Assembly: GCA_902779845.1 (NCBI GenBank)
Contig: CACZCZ010000002.1
Coordinates: 1-64,000, forward strand
From: an uncultured Bacteroidales bacterium
GTDB taxonomy: Bacteria; Bacteroidota; Bacteroidia; Bacteroidales; Bacteroidaceae
Length of the DNA: 64,000 nucleotides
Reading direction: 5' to 3'
The translations under genes were made by a program, and so were the position numbers. Shown one piece after another: positions 25,570-34,925 of the stretch (position 1 is its first letter; every line of letters begins with the position of its first letter). The notes under the pieces are model-generated. The model made no database searches and was not told the DNA's origin. It worked only from the letters and a program-made list of their open reading frames with translations.

Positions 25570-26940
25570 TTACTTGACGAGACAGGCATCGAGAGCCGCT
25601 GTGATGGCGTCGCGATCAAGGTGCTGCCCAATGAAAACGAGCTTTTGCATTCGATCACCGTAGCGTTCATCCCAGTCGCGCTGTAAATCGGGGTTCTGAG
25701 CCTTGAAATCGGCCAGCTCGTCGGCCGGCATCGTTGCGTACCATTGTCCTGCATCTCGCAACGACACTTGCTTGCCTGCCTGCTCGAAGACATAGCAGGT
25801 GTCTGGCTCACCATAGAACCAGCAAATGCCCTTGGCACGAATGATGGAAGCGGGCCACTTACGGGCGACATACTCATCGAAGAGCCCCATATTCAGGGGG
25901 GCGCGGCGATAATATACAAAGGTGCCTATACCATACTCTTCGGCTTCACCTTCATCATGATGATGGTGGTGGTGGTGATGGGAAGACCCACCCCCAGCCC
26001 CTCCCGTTAGGGAGGGGTGTGGCTGCGCGTGGTCATCATCGTCGTCATCGTCGTCATGATGGTGATGGTCATCATCATGGTCATGGTGATGGTGATGGTC
26101 ATCGTCATGGTCGTGGTGATGGTGATGGTCATCGTCATGGTCATGGTCGTGGTCATGGTGATGGTCATGGTCGTGATCATCATCATCGTCGTCTTCTTCC
26201 TCTCCATGATGATTTTCAATGGCATCAATCCACGCCGCCGAAGTCGCCACCTTGTCGAAGTCGAAAGCATGGGTGTTCAGCAGCTGGTCAAAATCCACAT
26301 CGCAGTAGTCACACTCAATAATTTGTGCCTTGGGCTGCAGGGCACGGATGATCTCACGGATGCGGCCTAACTCGTGGGGCGTCACCTCGGAGGCTTTGTT
26401 CAGAAGTATCAGGTTGCAGAACTCAATCTGTTGGATGACAAGGTTTTCGATGTCATCCTCGTCGAGATTGGGGCGCAGCAGATCCTTGCCGCTACCGAAC
26501 TCATCACGCATACGCAGCGCGTCCACCACCGTAGCAATGCAGTCGAGAACAGGCACGCCGTCACGCATATACTCTAATCCCATGGTGGGGATGGAACAGA
26601 TGGTCTGGGCTATGGGGGCCGGCTCACAGATGCCACTAGCCTCAATGACGATGTAGTCGAAACGCTGCTGGCGCGTGATGTCACGCAGCTGTTCCACGAG
26701 GTCCATCTTCAGCGTGCAGCAGATACAACCATTCTGGAGGGCCACGAGGCTCTCGTCCTTCTGGGCCACCACCCCACCCTTTTCAATGAGGTCGGCATCG
26801 ATGTTTACCTCACCGATATCGTTGACAATCACAGCAAAACGAATGCCACGACGATTGTTGAGGATACGATTCAAAAGTGTTGTCTTACCGCTGCCGAGAT
26901 AACCGGTCAGCAGAAGAACAGGTATTGCTTGTGCAGACAT
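25570..26940 (-). CDS. CobW/COG0523 family GTPase with His/Asp-rich metal-binding region
   Basis: A 456-residue G3E-family GTPase. Walker A is GYLGSGKT (residues 13-20), the metal-binding CICC motif is residues 72-75 in NGCICCTLKMDL, with VIEASGICEPAPIA and LILLNKASEV following. Such proteins insert or ferry metal ions, often zinc, using GTP hydrolysis. Between the GTPase and the C-terminal CobW_C domain lies an exceptional run of alternating His and Asp residues (roughly 245-310), then a repeat-encoded PHPSLTGGAGGG insert and eight more His. The ATG at 26940 gives a natural N-terminus. It may be a zinc store or chaperone; no Zur site was recognised. Confidence 0.88.
   Translation of the reverse strand: MSAQAIPVLLLTGYLGSGKTTLLNRILNNRRGIRFAVIVNDIGEVNIDADLIEKGGVVAQKDESLVALQNGCICCTLKMDLVEQLRDITRQQRFDYIVIEASGICEPAPIAQTICSIPTMGLEYMRDGVPVLDCIATVVDALRMRDEFGSGKDLLRPNLDEDDIENLVIQQIEFCNLILLNKASEVTPHELGRIREIIRALQPKAQIIECDYCDVDFDQLLNTHAFDFDKVATSAAWIDAIENHHGEEEDDDDDDHDHDHHHDHDHDHDDDHHHHHDHDDDHHHHHDHDDDHHHHDDDDDDDDHAQPHPSLTGGAGGGSSHHHHHHHHDEGEAEEYGIGTFVYYRRAPLNMGLFDEYVARKWPASIIRAKGICWFYGEPDTCYVFEQAGKQVSLRDAGQWYATMPADELADFKAQNPDLQRDWDERYGDRMQKLVFIGQHLDRDAITAALDACLVK
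25981..26024. repeat. GC-rich palindrome inside the CobW-type gene
   Basis: acccacccccagcccctcccgttagggaggggtgtggct, a copy of the dispersed element, translated in frame as AQPHPSLTGGAGGGSS between two histidine tracts. Confidence 0.85.
26040..26200. repeat. low-complexity trinucleotide-rich tract (His/Asp codons)
   Basis: Degenerate gatggtcat / gatggtgat units encode the His/Asp run of the CobW-type GTPase on the minus strand. The unit length is a multiple of three, so copy number can change without breaking the frame. Confidence 0.8.
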
Positions 26941-27001
26941 GATTATATGTATTTTAACGTTTTGCGATTCGTATTCAATGTTCGACAGCATGAAAACAAA
27001 G

Positions 27002-27023
27002 AAGGCCACCATTTGGTGGCCTT
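27002..27023 (-). terminator. terminator of the tRNA operon
   Basis: Perfect stem aaggccacca / tggtggcctt with a 2-base loop. The minus strand continues ctttgttttc. It lies about 30 bases past tRNA-Leu(GAG). Confidence 0.8.
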
Positions 27024-27051
27024 TCGTTGTGTGACTGTTGAACAGCTGTAG

Positions 27052-27135
27052 TGAAGAGGAGGAGACTCGAACTCCCACGTCATAATCGACACTACCCCCT
27101 CAAAGTAGCGCGTCTACCAATTCCGCCACCTCTCC
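27052..27135 (-). tRNA. tRNA-Leu (GAG anticodon)
   Basis: Minus-strand cloverleaf: acceptor GGAGAGG with CCTCTTC (one G-T pair), D-arm with TGGTAGACGCGC, anticodon loop TTGAGGG with a ctact/ggtag stem, a long class II variable arm, and T-loop TTCGAGT. Anticodon GAG reads CUC/CUU. No encoded CCA. Confidence 0.93.
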
Positions 27136-27168
27136 AAATTGAGTTCATGACCTACGTCGTAGGAAACA

Positions 27169-27251
27169 GTGCCCAGAACAGGACTCGAACCTGCACGTCT
27201 CTCAACACTCGCACCTGAAACGAGCGCGTCTACCATTCCGCCACCTGGGCA
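27169..27251 (-). tRNA. tRNA-Leu (CAG anticodon)
   Basis: Acceptor TGCCCAG / CTGGGCA, anticodon stem ctcgt/gcgag with loop TTCAGGT (CAG, reads CUG), long variable arm and TTCGAGT T-loop. It lies 33 bases upstream of tRNA-Leu(GAG) in the same transcript. Confidence 0.93.
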
Positions 27252-27289
27252 GGCTCTGTGCGACGATATCGTCATTTCACTCTTGCGGT

Positions 27290-27365
<76 letters not shown>

Positions 27366-27429
27366 AAAAAGTTGTTCCAACCAACTGTTCAAACTGTCAA
27401 AATCATAGGCAATCCCCTGATTGCGGATG

Positions 27430-27460
27430 CAAAGGTACTGCTTTTTCTTGAACTGGCAAG
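27430..27460 (-). promoter_or_regulatory. promoter of the tRNA operon
   Basis: Minus strand: CTTG at 27460-27457, a 19-base spacer, and TACCTTTG at 27437-27430. It is 65 bases before tRNA-Gly. Confidence 0.65.
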
Positions 27461-27513
27461 GGATTTCAGCAGTTTTTTTTGCGTTTGAATGCATTTTTTC
27501 TGTTTTTCGGGCT

Positions 27514-28665
27514 CTAATCCATTCGGTCGCGGTAGTCTTCGTAGTGAAATTCTCGCAAAAGCTCTACCTTTCCGTCCAGACGTTTCATGGCAATGGAGGG
27601 GTGATGAACACCGTTGAAGGTGGTCGTCTTGACGGTCGTGTAGTGAATCATATCCTCGAAAATGATTTCATCACCGACCTTTAGTTCATGCGGGAAGCGC
27701 CATGTGCCCATGAAATCACCCGAGAGACACGAGTTGCCGCCGAGGCGGTAGGCTGAGTCGGTGCCCTCCGGCACCAACTCAGCGCCACGAACATCCGGAT
27801 GATAAGGCATCTCCAGGCAGTCCGGCATGTGGCAGGTGAAGCTGACGTCGAGGATGGCGGTCTTGATGCCGTGGTTCTCCACAATATCCACTACAGATGA
27901 CACCAGCGGACCCGACTGCCAGGCAAAGGCGGAGCCGGGTTCAAGAATCATTCGCAAGTGGGGCCAACGGGCGTGGAAGTCACGGAGCGTGTGAATGAGC
28001 AGTTCCACATCATAGTCCTTTCTGGTCATGAGGTGACCACCACCGAAATTAATCCACTTTAGCTGCGGGAACCAAGGGGAGAACTTATTTATAATATGTA
28101 CGAGCGTGCGCGCAAAGGCATCGGCACCACTCTCGCAATGGCAATGGATGTGAAAACCTTCGATGGCTGCGGGGAGCTGGGCGGGAAGATCTTCCGCCAG
28201 CACGCCGAAACGGGAGCCAGGGGCACAGGGGTTGTAGAGCTCGGTCTCTATCTCGCTGTACTCGGGGTTCACACGCAGGCCTATAGAAGTTGAGAGTTGA
28301 GGGTTGAGGGTTGAGGGATGAGCGTTCCATTGCTCGACCATTGGGCCAAACCGATGGAACTGCGAGAGGCTGTTGAAGGTGATGTGCGAGGAGCAGCGTA
28401 GAATCTCGGGGAAGTCGTGCTCGGTGTAGGCAGGGCTGTAGGTGTGGGCAGGGCTGCCGAATTCCTCCAGCGCCAAGCGGGCCTCATCGGGCGATGAGGC
28501 TGTAGTGTGGCTGATATATTCGCGGAAGATGGGGAAGGTCTTCCACAGGGCAAAGGCCTTGAAGGCCAAGATGATCTCGGCTCCACTGCGGTCTGCAACA
28601 TCTTTAATCAGGGCAAGGTTGCGTCGCAGTTTCTCTTCTTCAACAAGATAATAAGGTGTTTGCAA
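27514..28665 (-). CDS. nspC: carboxynorspermidine decarboxylase
   Basis: PLP enzyme of the alanine-racemase-fold decarboxylase group, decarboxylating carboxyspermidine/carboxynorspermidine to the polyamine. The PLP Lys is residue 36 (EIILAFKAFALWKTF). Further motifs are GFHIHCHCESGADAF, INFGGGHLMT, LEPGSAFAW, and the second-subunit loop GGNSCLSGDFMGTW with the catalytic Cys. A short repeat-encoded insert (WNAHPSTLNPQLSTSIG, bases 28288-28325) precedes LRVNPEY. Together with aguA/aguB it suggests putrescine-to-spermidine synthesis through the carboxyspermidine route. Start is 9 bases after the PCMD gene stop, last in the pfp operon. Confidence 0.93.
   Translation of the reverse strand: MQTPYYLVEEEKLRRNLALIKDVADRSGAEIILAFKAFALWKTFPIFREYISHTTASSPDEARLALEEFGSPAHTYSPAYTEHDFPEILRCSSHITFNSLSQFHRFGPMVEQWNAHPSTLNPQLSTSIGLRVNPEYSEIETELYNPCAPGSRFGVLAEDLPAQLPAAIEGFHIHCHCESGADAFARTLVHIINKFSPWFPQLKWINFGGGHLMTRKDYDVELLIHTLRDFHARWPHLRMILEPGSAFAWQSGPLVSSVVDIVENHGIKTAILDVSFTCHMPDCLEMPYHPDVRGAELVPEGTDSAYRLGGNSCLSGDFMGTWRFPHELKVGDEIIFEDMIHYTTVKTTTFNGVHHPSIAMKRLDGKVELLREFHYEDYRDRMD
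28288..28325. repeat. gttgaggg-type simple repeat inside nspC
   Basis: gttgagagttgagggttgagggttgaggg encodes LNPQLSTS-like residues in frame. The same phrase occurs in the aguA and ABC ATPase inserts. Confidence 0.75.
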
Positions 28666-28674
28666 TTGAAATAA

Positions 28675-29619
28675 CTAGTATATTAATTTTACATTATCAA
28701 CCCAGAAGGTAGTACCGTCGGCACCGATATAAGCACCGCCGTAGCTGCTGGCAAACTGCAGGCAGAGATGTGTGGGTGTTTCGTCGGCAGTCCCCCACTC
28801 CACTTCCTGCACGGGCACCATCTTGCCCTTACTATTCTTGGCATATTTCTGGTCATCGCCATTGAAAAGGTGCATATAGGATTTGTAGAACGGCCCTTGT
28901 GAGATGTCACCATAATGAATCTCAAAGGTGGCACCATGAACCCAGTCGGTGTTCTTGCTGAAACGCTGTACCAGTGTACCTATACGCCGGGCAAAGATAT
29001 TGCCTTTCTCGTCCTCCCAGCGCTTTTGGAGAAGACAAACGGCCATCGGCATATCAGCACCTGCAATGGTCTTGACTGCGCTGAACCCCGTCTGACGAAT
29101 ACGATCGCTCTTTCCTGAGAGTTGTACTTTATAGTCAAACTGTACGGCCTTGGGCTTCTCTGTGAAAGGGATGCCGTAGTTGAGTTTGCTCATGGGATTA
29201 GAAGAGCTGGTAATGGGCTCCACCATCTCACCCAAATAAACAGATCCTGCCGCAAGGACATTGATATTGATGAGGCCAAGCACTTTAATACCAACAGTAT
29301 GTGTGACCAACTTAGCACAGTGGCCGCCAGCGTGGTCATCGCGATAGACACTGGAATTGGTTTTGACGATGCCGGCAACCTTTGCCATTACATTACTGGT
29401 AGCCCATGGCGACCCACCCTGATTGACATAGGGCTTCTTTCCGTTCCATTTCGTATTGGGAGCAATCTCATACAGCGTCTGTGTCTTTCCACCGATGATA
29501 GGACTCTCCTTAACATCACGTGTCAACCACGAGTTGAAATCACTGTATTTCAATTGTTGCTGTGCCTGTATCTCTGAAACGGCAGCCAGCAAAACGAATG
29601 ATAGGATGCTATATTTCAT
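28675..29619 (-). CDS. PCMD-domain secreted protein (putative carbohydrate metabolism domain)
   Basis: A 314-residue secreted protein: signal peptide ILSFVLLAAVSEIQAQQ, then a beta-sandwich domain. Recognisable features are KYSDFNSWLTRDVKES, PWATSNVMAKVAG, AAGSVYLGEMV, KPKAVQFDYKVQLSG, and the ending GADGTTFWVDNVKLIY, the pattern of PCMD domains, which resemble carbohydrate-binding modules. The ATG overlaps the GH25 stop (ATGA), so translation is coupled. A role in binding or processing surface glycans is inferred only from the fold and the lysozyme next to it. Confidence 0.75.
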   Translation of the reverse strand: MKYSILSFVLLAAVSEIQAQQQLKYSDFNSWLTRDVKESPIIGGKTQTLYEIAPNTKWNGKKPYVNQGGSPWATSNVMAKVAGIVKTNSSVYRDDHAGGHCAKLVTHTVGIKVLGLININVLAAGSVYLGEMVEPITSSSNPMSKLNYGIPFTEKPKAVQFDYKVQLSGKSDRIRQTGFSAVKTIAGADMPMAVCLLQKRWEDEKGNIFARRIGTLVQRFSKNTDWVHGATFEIHYGDISQGPFYKSYMHLFNGDDQKYAKNSKGKMVPVQEVEWGTADETPTHLCLQFASSYGGAYIGADGTTFWVDNVKLIY

Positions 29620-30473
29620 TGCATTGAGTATTCTTCTGATGGTATAGTAAGTGCATAAAGCTGAGGCAATTCGCCATTGAAGATGTTAAAATCCACATAA
29701 CCACGAATGCCATCGATGCGCCCCACATCGGTGTATTGCCAAAACGACCACGGCCCCTTATACTCCAGCTGCTCCACATAGTAGTGAGCAATCCAGTAAG
29801 GATAAGCATCGAAGACCGCATCGTTCAGGTATTTCAGTTTGAAGTGATACCCTGTGTAAATAATGGGTTTCACGCCATAGTGTTTTTCAACAATCCCCAA
29901 CCATTTGCGAACAGCTGTCTGAAGCTCCTTCGTTGACAGTTTCCCTGCTTTCTCAACATCCAGCACGGGGGGCAAATCGCCCGGTTCCAGATGCACCTGT
30001 TTCATAAAGAACAGTGCTTGACGGGCGGGATCTTCACTTGGCACAAAGAAGTGGTAAGCGCCTCGTATCAAGTCGTTTTGTCGCGCTTGATAAAAGTTTT
30101 CGTTAAAGTTTTCGTCAATAATGCTGACACCCTCCGTGGCCTTGATCATAACAAAGCGCAGGGGCTGTCCTTTCACCTGAGCATTGCGCAGGCGTGACCA
30201 ATCAATAGTCTCCTGATAGTGACTGATGTCAATGCCACGCACTTCGAAGCCATCGGGTTCCACTGGCTCGCCATAGATGGCATTCCAACGGAACGAGAAG
30301 GGATTCACGAAGACGCGGACAAAGATGAATATCCACAACGCAACCGAAAGAACAGCTCCTCCCGTCACTACCCACCAGGGGTAGCGACGGAAGGCTGCAT
30401 TCTTTTTCTGTTGGCGCGGACGCCGCTTGATACGGGTCGCGCGTGGAGTTGATGTCGTTTTACGCTTGCTCAA
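29616..30473 (-). CDS. GH25 family lysozyme, membrane-anchored
   Basis: A 285-residue protein with a very basic start ([23 protein letters not shown]), one transmembrane helix ([19 protein letters not shown]), then the GH25 barrel: [52 protein letters not shown], and YPYWIAHYY. The Asp/Glu active-site residues (DIS, DVE) are present, so it should cleave muramic acid linkages in peptidoglycan. No ATG fits; a TTG at 30473 gives a start overlapping the pfp stop by 14 bases, while longer frames run deep into pfp. Overlaps on both sides indicate coupled translation in the pfp operon. Confidence 0.85.
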   Translation of the reverse strand: MSKRKTTSTPRATRIKRRPRQQKKNAAFRRYPWWVVTGGAVLSVALWIFIFVRVFVNPFSFRWNAIYGEPVEPDGFEVRGIDISHYQETIDWSRLRNAQVKGQPLRFVMIKATEGVSIIDENFNENFYQARQNDLIRGAYHFFVPSEDPARQALFFMKQVHLEPGDLPPVLDVEKAGKLSTKELQTAVRKWLGIVEKHYGVKPIIYTGYHFKLKYLNDAVFDAYPYWIAHYYVEQLEYKGPWSFWQYTDVGRIDGIRGYVDFNIFNGELPQLYALTIPSEEYSMQ

Positions 30474-32094
30474 GCTGCAAGGTCTTAGTCGGTTGGTCGC
30501 AAACCTCGGAAGGACCGAAGTACTGGATAGGACCGGGATAGACATAGCTGGTGTTCTTAGCCCACTCATCGCGGTTAGCAGCGAAGAACTTGAAGGGAGC
30601 ACCGTCCAGCTCTACGAGGGCCTTGCGGATAACGGGCTTGTCGGCACCGTTGCGACGCTCGATGTTCATCATCATCGTGATGGGCACACCACCGGCAATC
30701 CACTCAGCAGCAGGCGCTGTGGTGTTCTTGATGATGCTCATGTAGCCCGTCTTGCCATTGGCAATGAGGCGGCTGGCATTGAAGCCGAGGCTGTAGCAGT
30801 AGTCGGCATCGTAGTTGCTGGGAGCTGCGCAGCGGCCTTCGTAGCCGAAGAAGTGGTGCTGAGCGCTGAACTTGGGCGCACGGCCTGTATCCTTCAGCTT
30901 CTTGGCCACCATACGGCTCAGCAGCTTCTCGGTCTCGATGAGGCTGACCTGCACGTTGCCGTGGGGGTCGCGGTCGAGGCAGAGCTGACGGGCCACATCC
31001 TCGGGCAGGCTCTCCAGCACGGCGAGGTTGTCCTTGGCGATGCTCTTCTTCACGAAGGCGATCTGAGCGTCGGCACTCTCAAACTCACGCGGTTCGCCGG
31101 TAGCGGGATCGGTCAGCACCTCGTTGAGCTCCTTGATGAGTTTCTTGATGGCAGGGATGAACTCGATGAGGCCCTCGGGGATGAGCACAGTGCCGAAGTG
31201 GTTGCCCTGCTCAGCGCGAGCGGCAACGATGTCGGCGATGTAGTTCACCACGTCGTCCAAGCTCATCTCCTTGGCCTCCACCTCCTCACTGACGAGGCAG
31301 ATGTTGGGCTGTGTCTGCAGGGCGCACTCCAGTGCGATATGGCTGGCGCTGCGGCCCATGAGCTTGATGAAGTGCCAGTACTTGCGGGCACTGTTGCAGT
31401 CGCGCTGGATGTTACCGATGAGCTCGCTGTAGGTCTTGCAAGCGGTGTCGAAGCCGAAGCTGGTCTCGATCTGCTCGTTCTTCAGGTCGCCGTCGATGGT
31501 CTTGGGGCAGCCGATGACCTGCACGCCATACTTCTTGGCGGCATAGTACTCAGCGAGTACGCAAGCATTGGTATTGCTATCGTCGCCACCAATGATGACG
31601 AGTGCCTTGATGTCCAGCTTGCGCAGGATCTCAATGCCCTTCTCGAACTGCTCCACCTTCTCCAGCTTCGTGCGGCCAGAGCCGATGATGTCGAAGCCAC
31701 CGGTGTTGCGATATTCGTCGATGATATCGGCAGTGAGCTCCATATACTTATGATCCACGAGACCGCCGGGGCCGAGGATGAAGCCGTAGAGCTTGGAGGC
31801 GGGATTGATGCTCTTGATGCCGTCGAAGAGACCGCTGATTACATTGTGACCGCCAGGAGCCTGGCCACCGCTGAGGATGACGCCCACATTGATGGCGGGC
31901 AGCTGCTGTGCCGCACCTGCTTCGAACTCGATAACGGGGAGCCCGTAGGTATTGGGGAACAACTCCTTGATCTTAGCCTGGTCGCCGACACTCTGTGTGG
32001 CAGCACCTTCCTTAGCCTTTACAGGGCCCTGCAAGGCCTTGGGGAGCTTGGGCTGATAGGCAGCCCGCGCAATTTGCAATGCACTTTTTGTCAT
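30460..32094 (-). CDS. pfp: diphosphate--fructose-6-phosphate 1-phosphotransferase
   Basis: Phosphorylates fructose-6-phosphate with pyrophosphate, a reversible glycolytic step. It is 544 residues, the long PPi-dependent clade. The phosphoryl-donor loop reads [12 protein letters not shown] (GGDDS, the PPi-type signature, instead of ATP-type GGDGS), with [11 protein letters not shown] and [14 protein letters not shown] also visible. A TACCTTTG element lies at 32181-32188. It is the first gene of an operon with the lysozyme, PCMD protein and nspC, an odd mixture of functions. Confidence 0.96.
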   Translation of the reverse strand: MTKSALQIARAAYQPKLPKALQGPVKAKEGAATQSVGDQAKIKELFPNTYGLPVIEFEAGAAQQLPAINVGVILSGGQAPGGHNVISGLFDGIKSINPASKLYGFILGPGGLVDHKYMELTADIIDEYRNTGGFDIIGSGRTKLEKVEQFEKGIEILRKLDIKALVIIGGDDSNTNACVLAEYYAAKKYGVQVIGCPKTIDGDLKNEQIETSFGFDTACKTYSELIGNIQRDCNSARKYWHFIKLMGRSASHIALECALQTQPNICLVSEEVEAKEMSLDDVVNYIADIVAARAEQGNHFGTVLIPEGLIEFIPAIKKLIKELNEVLTDPATGEPREFESADAQIAFVKKSIAKDNLAVLESLPEDVARQLCLDRDPHGNVQVSLIETEKLLSRMVAKKLKDTGRAPKFSAQHHFFGYEGRCAAPSNYDADYCYSLGFNASRLIANGKTGYMSIIKNTTAPAAEWIAGGVPITMMMNIERRNGADKPVIRKALVELDGAPFKFFAANRDEWAKNTSYVYPGPIQYFGPSEVCDQPTKTLQLEQA

Positions 32095-32180
32095 TGTTTT
32101 GAAAGTTTATGAATGAATGAATTTAATTGGTGAATGTCTGGATTACAAAGGATTACATATTTCGCTTACGAAAACGTGCA

Positions 32181-32188
32181 CAAAGGTA
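32181..32188 (-). promoter_or_regulatory. -7 promoter element of the pfp operon
   Basis: Minus strand reads TACCTTTG, 87 bases ahead of the pfp ATG. Confidence 0.6.
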
Positions 32189-32234
32189 GGCATTTTCTGC
32201 GATATACGCCAAAAAAATCAAAGATTTTTAAGAA

Positions 32235-34763
32235 TCAACGGCCCATCAGGGAGAAACGATAGGTGAAGCTGAGCAATATATAATTGGTGACACTGTGCGG
32301 ATAGGTGGCCTCTACTCGCTCCGCTGCCGACGTGGCGGTTCGTGCAAAGCTGTGCTGACGCAAGAGGTCGCAGACCTGCAGTCGGACTTCGGCGCTGCGC
32401 CCCTTGAGAAATGCATAAGCCACCTCGAAATCCACAAGCCATTCGTCGTCATTATCGACCGCTTCCGTGAAGCCGCGACGACTCTGACGAGAAGCATCAA
32501 TGGCCGCACTCCAACCGTTCAGCGATTCCAAACGGAAGAGAAGTCCGACACCCAGCAGCCATAGGTTGGAAGGATCCTTACTGAGCAGACGTGTTCTGAC
32601 ACCGTTGTAGGAACAGAATCCATACGGCTTGACAGAGACGATGCCCGGATGCCATTGCAAACCAATATATTGACGGAGCAAAGTCTGGTGGGTCACGAAT
32701 GGTTTATCCACAATGGAGGACGACGTGGCCGAGGTCGCATTCTCCCGTTCCTCTTGTATGCCTACACGACGGGCATGTGTGAGGTCTCCCTGGAAATCAA
32801 GCGTCCAATGCGAACCCGGCACGAAGTCGGAAGAGATATTCCACGACCCTCCGAACTGGCGACAACCTTCAACATTGGTTACCGAGGTGCGGCGAATGCC
32901 CTGAACGGGATCTACTTCAACGACATCTGTCATAGCATGTACCTCCCACTGCCCGATGCCTTGCAGGTTGACTTGCGTTTGCGAGTTCTGGTCGAAATAG
33001 AAGAACGTGGTATTCACCTGATGCAAGAACGACGGTTTTAGTCCGGGATTGCCCACGCGCAGGTGAAGCGGGTCGGTGTCATCCACTATAGGCAGCAGAC
33101 TGAGCAGCGAAGGCTGACGAGTGCTGCCAGAATACTGCGCCGTCAAATTCCAGCCATGCTTGGAGCGGTAGTAGAAGTTCAGTTCCGGAGCCAAGTTATC
33201 CACGCGGCGCGTCTTCTTCAGTTCGAAACCTTCCTTGCGATAATTGATCGACGATGCCACAGGGTTGTAGTGACCACCGATGCTCAAGAAGAGCTCCTCC
33301 GACGGCGACCACTGCACCAGCAGACGGGCTATCTGATTGATAAAACGATAGGTGGCATCACGTGAGCGCTGAGGGGAATAGACGGAATCGGCGAAGACCT
33401 TTTCCTGAATGCGTTCATGGCGAAAGGAGAAGCTATATTCTCCCTTCAACTTCACATACCTTGAGAGCGGCTCAATCCACGCTACACGCACACTGACCTG
33501 CTGGTCACGGTCGGGAGCATCGGAATAGCGCGACTGGCGTTCGTCACTTTCCGTTCGATAGTACTTCGTCTCTGCGAAGGACGAGGCATGAGCGTTCATG
33601 TCCGTTAATGACCAGGAAGCGGTAGCTGTCAACGCACGACCCTTGGCACTCAGGCGGCGACGCAGACGGGCTGTGAGGGATGCATCCCAGACGCGGGTGT
33701 CATCTGAATTGGCCGTCGTCTGACGGTTCAGAAGGAAGGGTGAGAATGCCAAGTCATCCCACTCCAGCACCTCGTTCAAAGCGCGTGTCGAAGAGGCACC
33801 CAAATACTTATTCTCACTACGTTGCTTCGACCATGACACCTGGGGGTCAAAGGTGATGGTGGTCATCGAATCACGCCGCTCGATATGCCCGGATGCCGTG
33901 ATGGCATGGGTACGGTCTACACCTTCAGAGGAAGTACGGGAGAACAGACGACCCGTCGTGAGAAAGTGTTCCGTGAAACTCTCGGCACCCTGATCCGTCT
34001 TCGTATTGGTATAAGAGATGGAGCCCGAGGTGTCCCAATGCGAGGTCTTACGGCCAAGTATGACACTGACGTTACGGTGATGCGAATCACCTGTTTGTGA
34101 GGACTTTTCGAGTTTGTCGTAGAACGACTCACCCAAGCCGAACGCCTCAGGGAGATTGTCGGCTGAGGCGGAAATCATGTGCTGATATTGCTCATCAAAA
34201 CGACTGGCGTTGGCGTTAACGGAATAACGGCGATCATAGCCGCCGGCACCTGTAACATCCGCAAACCATCCACGATTGTTATCGGGCATCGTGGTCAAAT
34301 CCATGACACGGTCGGTGCGACTGCGAATACCCGTGTCCTCCTCATCCTTCTGAACACGTTCATAAATTTTGACATCTAACAGCACCCCAGCGGGTAAGTT
34401 GTCAAGAACTATGGAGCGGTTTCCGGAGAAGAATTCACGACCGTTCAAAAGAAGGTAACTAATAGGCTTCCCCTGCGCCGTGATAACTCCGTCAGCGGTC
34501 ACTTCGATGCCGGGTAAGCGCAACAGAAGTTCCCTTAACCGTGAACCCTCTGGAAGAGGAAAAGATGCGACATCGTAGATTAAAGTGTCACCACGTTGAA
34601 CGACAGGGTGCAATGCACCCGTCACCGTCAGTTCACGAAGCGTGATGGTGTCTGTTTCGATTTTCAAGGTATCCAACTGATTATCAGCACGCGCCATCAC
34701 CGCCGACAACAGCATCAGCAGCAACAGGAACAACCTATTCGTATGGGAATGCGAAACAAGCAT
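32235..34763 (-). CDS. outer-membrane beta-barrel protein (TonB receptor-like)
   Basis: An 842-residue protein with signal peptide (LFLLLLMLLSAVMARAD), a plug-like region (GDTLIYDVASFPLPEGSRLRELLLRLPGIEVTADG ends a carboxypeptidase-like start), and a long alternating-hydrophobicity barrel ending in LLSFTYRFSLMGR with the usual terminal aromatic pattern. It fits the Bacteroidetes family of TonB-dependent-receptor-like barrels without a SusD partner. The substrate is unknown. A -7 element at 34777-34784 supports the ATG at 34763 and not the longer frame. Divergent from dsbD. Confidence 0.8.
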   Translation of the reverse strand: MLVSHSHTNRLFLLLLMLLSAVMARADNQLDTLKIETDTITLRELTVTGALHPVVQRGDTLIYDVASFPLPEGSRLRELLLRLPGIEVTADGVITAQGKPISYLLLNGREFFSGNRSIVLDNLPAGVLLDVKIYERVQKDEEDTGIRSRTDRVMDLTTMPDNNRGWFADVTGAGGYDRRYSVNANASRFDEQYQHMISASADNLPEAFGLGESFYDKLEKSSQTGDSHHRNVSVILGRKTSHWDTSGSISYTNTKTDQGAESFTEHFLTTGRLFSRTSSEGVDRTHAITASGHIERRDSMTTITFDPQVSWSKQRSENKYLGASSTRALNEVLEWDDLAFSPFLLNRQTTANSDDTRVWDASLTARLRRRLSAKGRALTATASWSLTDMNAHASSFAETKYYRTESDERQSRYSDAPDRDQQVSVRVAWIEPLSRYVKLKGEYSFSFRHERIQEKVFADSVYSPQRSRDATYRFINQIARLLVQWSPSEELFLSIGGHYNPVASSINYRKEGFELKKTRRVDNLAPELNFYYRSKHGWNLTAQYSGSTRQPSLLSLLPIVDDTDPLHLRVGNPGLKPSFLHQVNTTFFYFDQNSQTQVNLQGIGQWEVHAMTDVVEVDPVQGIRRTSVTNVEGCRQFGGSWNISSDFVPGSHWTLDFQGDLTHARRVGIQEERENATSATSSSIVDKPFVTHQTLLRQYIGLQWHPGIVSVKPYGFCSYNGVRTRLLSKDPSNLWLLGVGLLFRLESLNGWSAAIDASRQSRRGFTEAVDNDDEWLVDFEVAYAFLKGRSAEVRLQVCDLLRQHSFARTATSAAERVEATYPHSVTNYILLSFTYRFSLMGR

Positions 34764-34776
34764 GGTAAAGTCGGTG

Positions 34777-34784
34777 CAAAGATA
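34777..34784 (-). promoter_or_regulatory. -7 promoter element of the beta-barrel gene
   Basis: Minus strand reads TATCTTTG just 13 bases before the ATG, implying a very short leader. Confidence 0.55.
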
Positions 34785-34891
34785 CGGCTTTCTGCAACAC
34801 CAAGGACAATAAATTGTGATAAGAAACATAAAAAGCAAAGGCTTGAAATGATAAAATGTGCAAAAACAGATGTCATCTCGACTTTTTGACG

Positions 34892-34899
34892 TATCTTTG
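34892..34899 (+). promoter_or_regulatory. -7 promoter element of dsbD
   Basis: TATCTTTG, 26 bases before the dsbD ATG, divergent from the beta-barrel promoter. No TTTG at the standard -33 distance. Confidence 0.55.
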
Positions 34900-34925
34900 C
34901 ACCCGCAAAAGGAAATGACAGCATA

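Noticed and set aside
26017-26370. Valine/Met-rich plus-strand frame across the His/Asp tract
   Set aside because: A by-product of the gatggtcat repeats; the GTPase frame on the minus strand explains the region.
30427-32112. 561-residue plus-strand frame opposite pfp
   Set aside because: Pfp is unmistakable on the other strand; the antisense frame resembles no protein.
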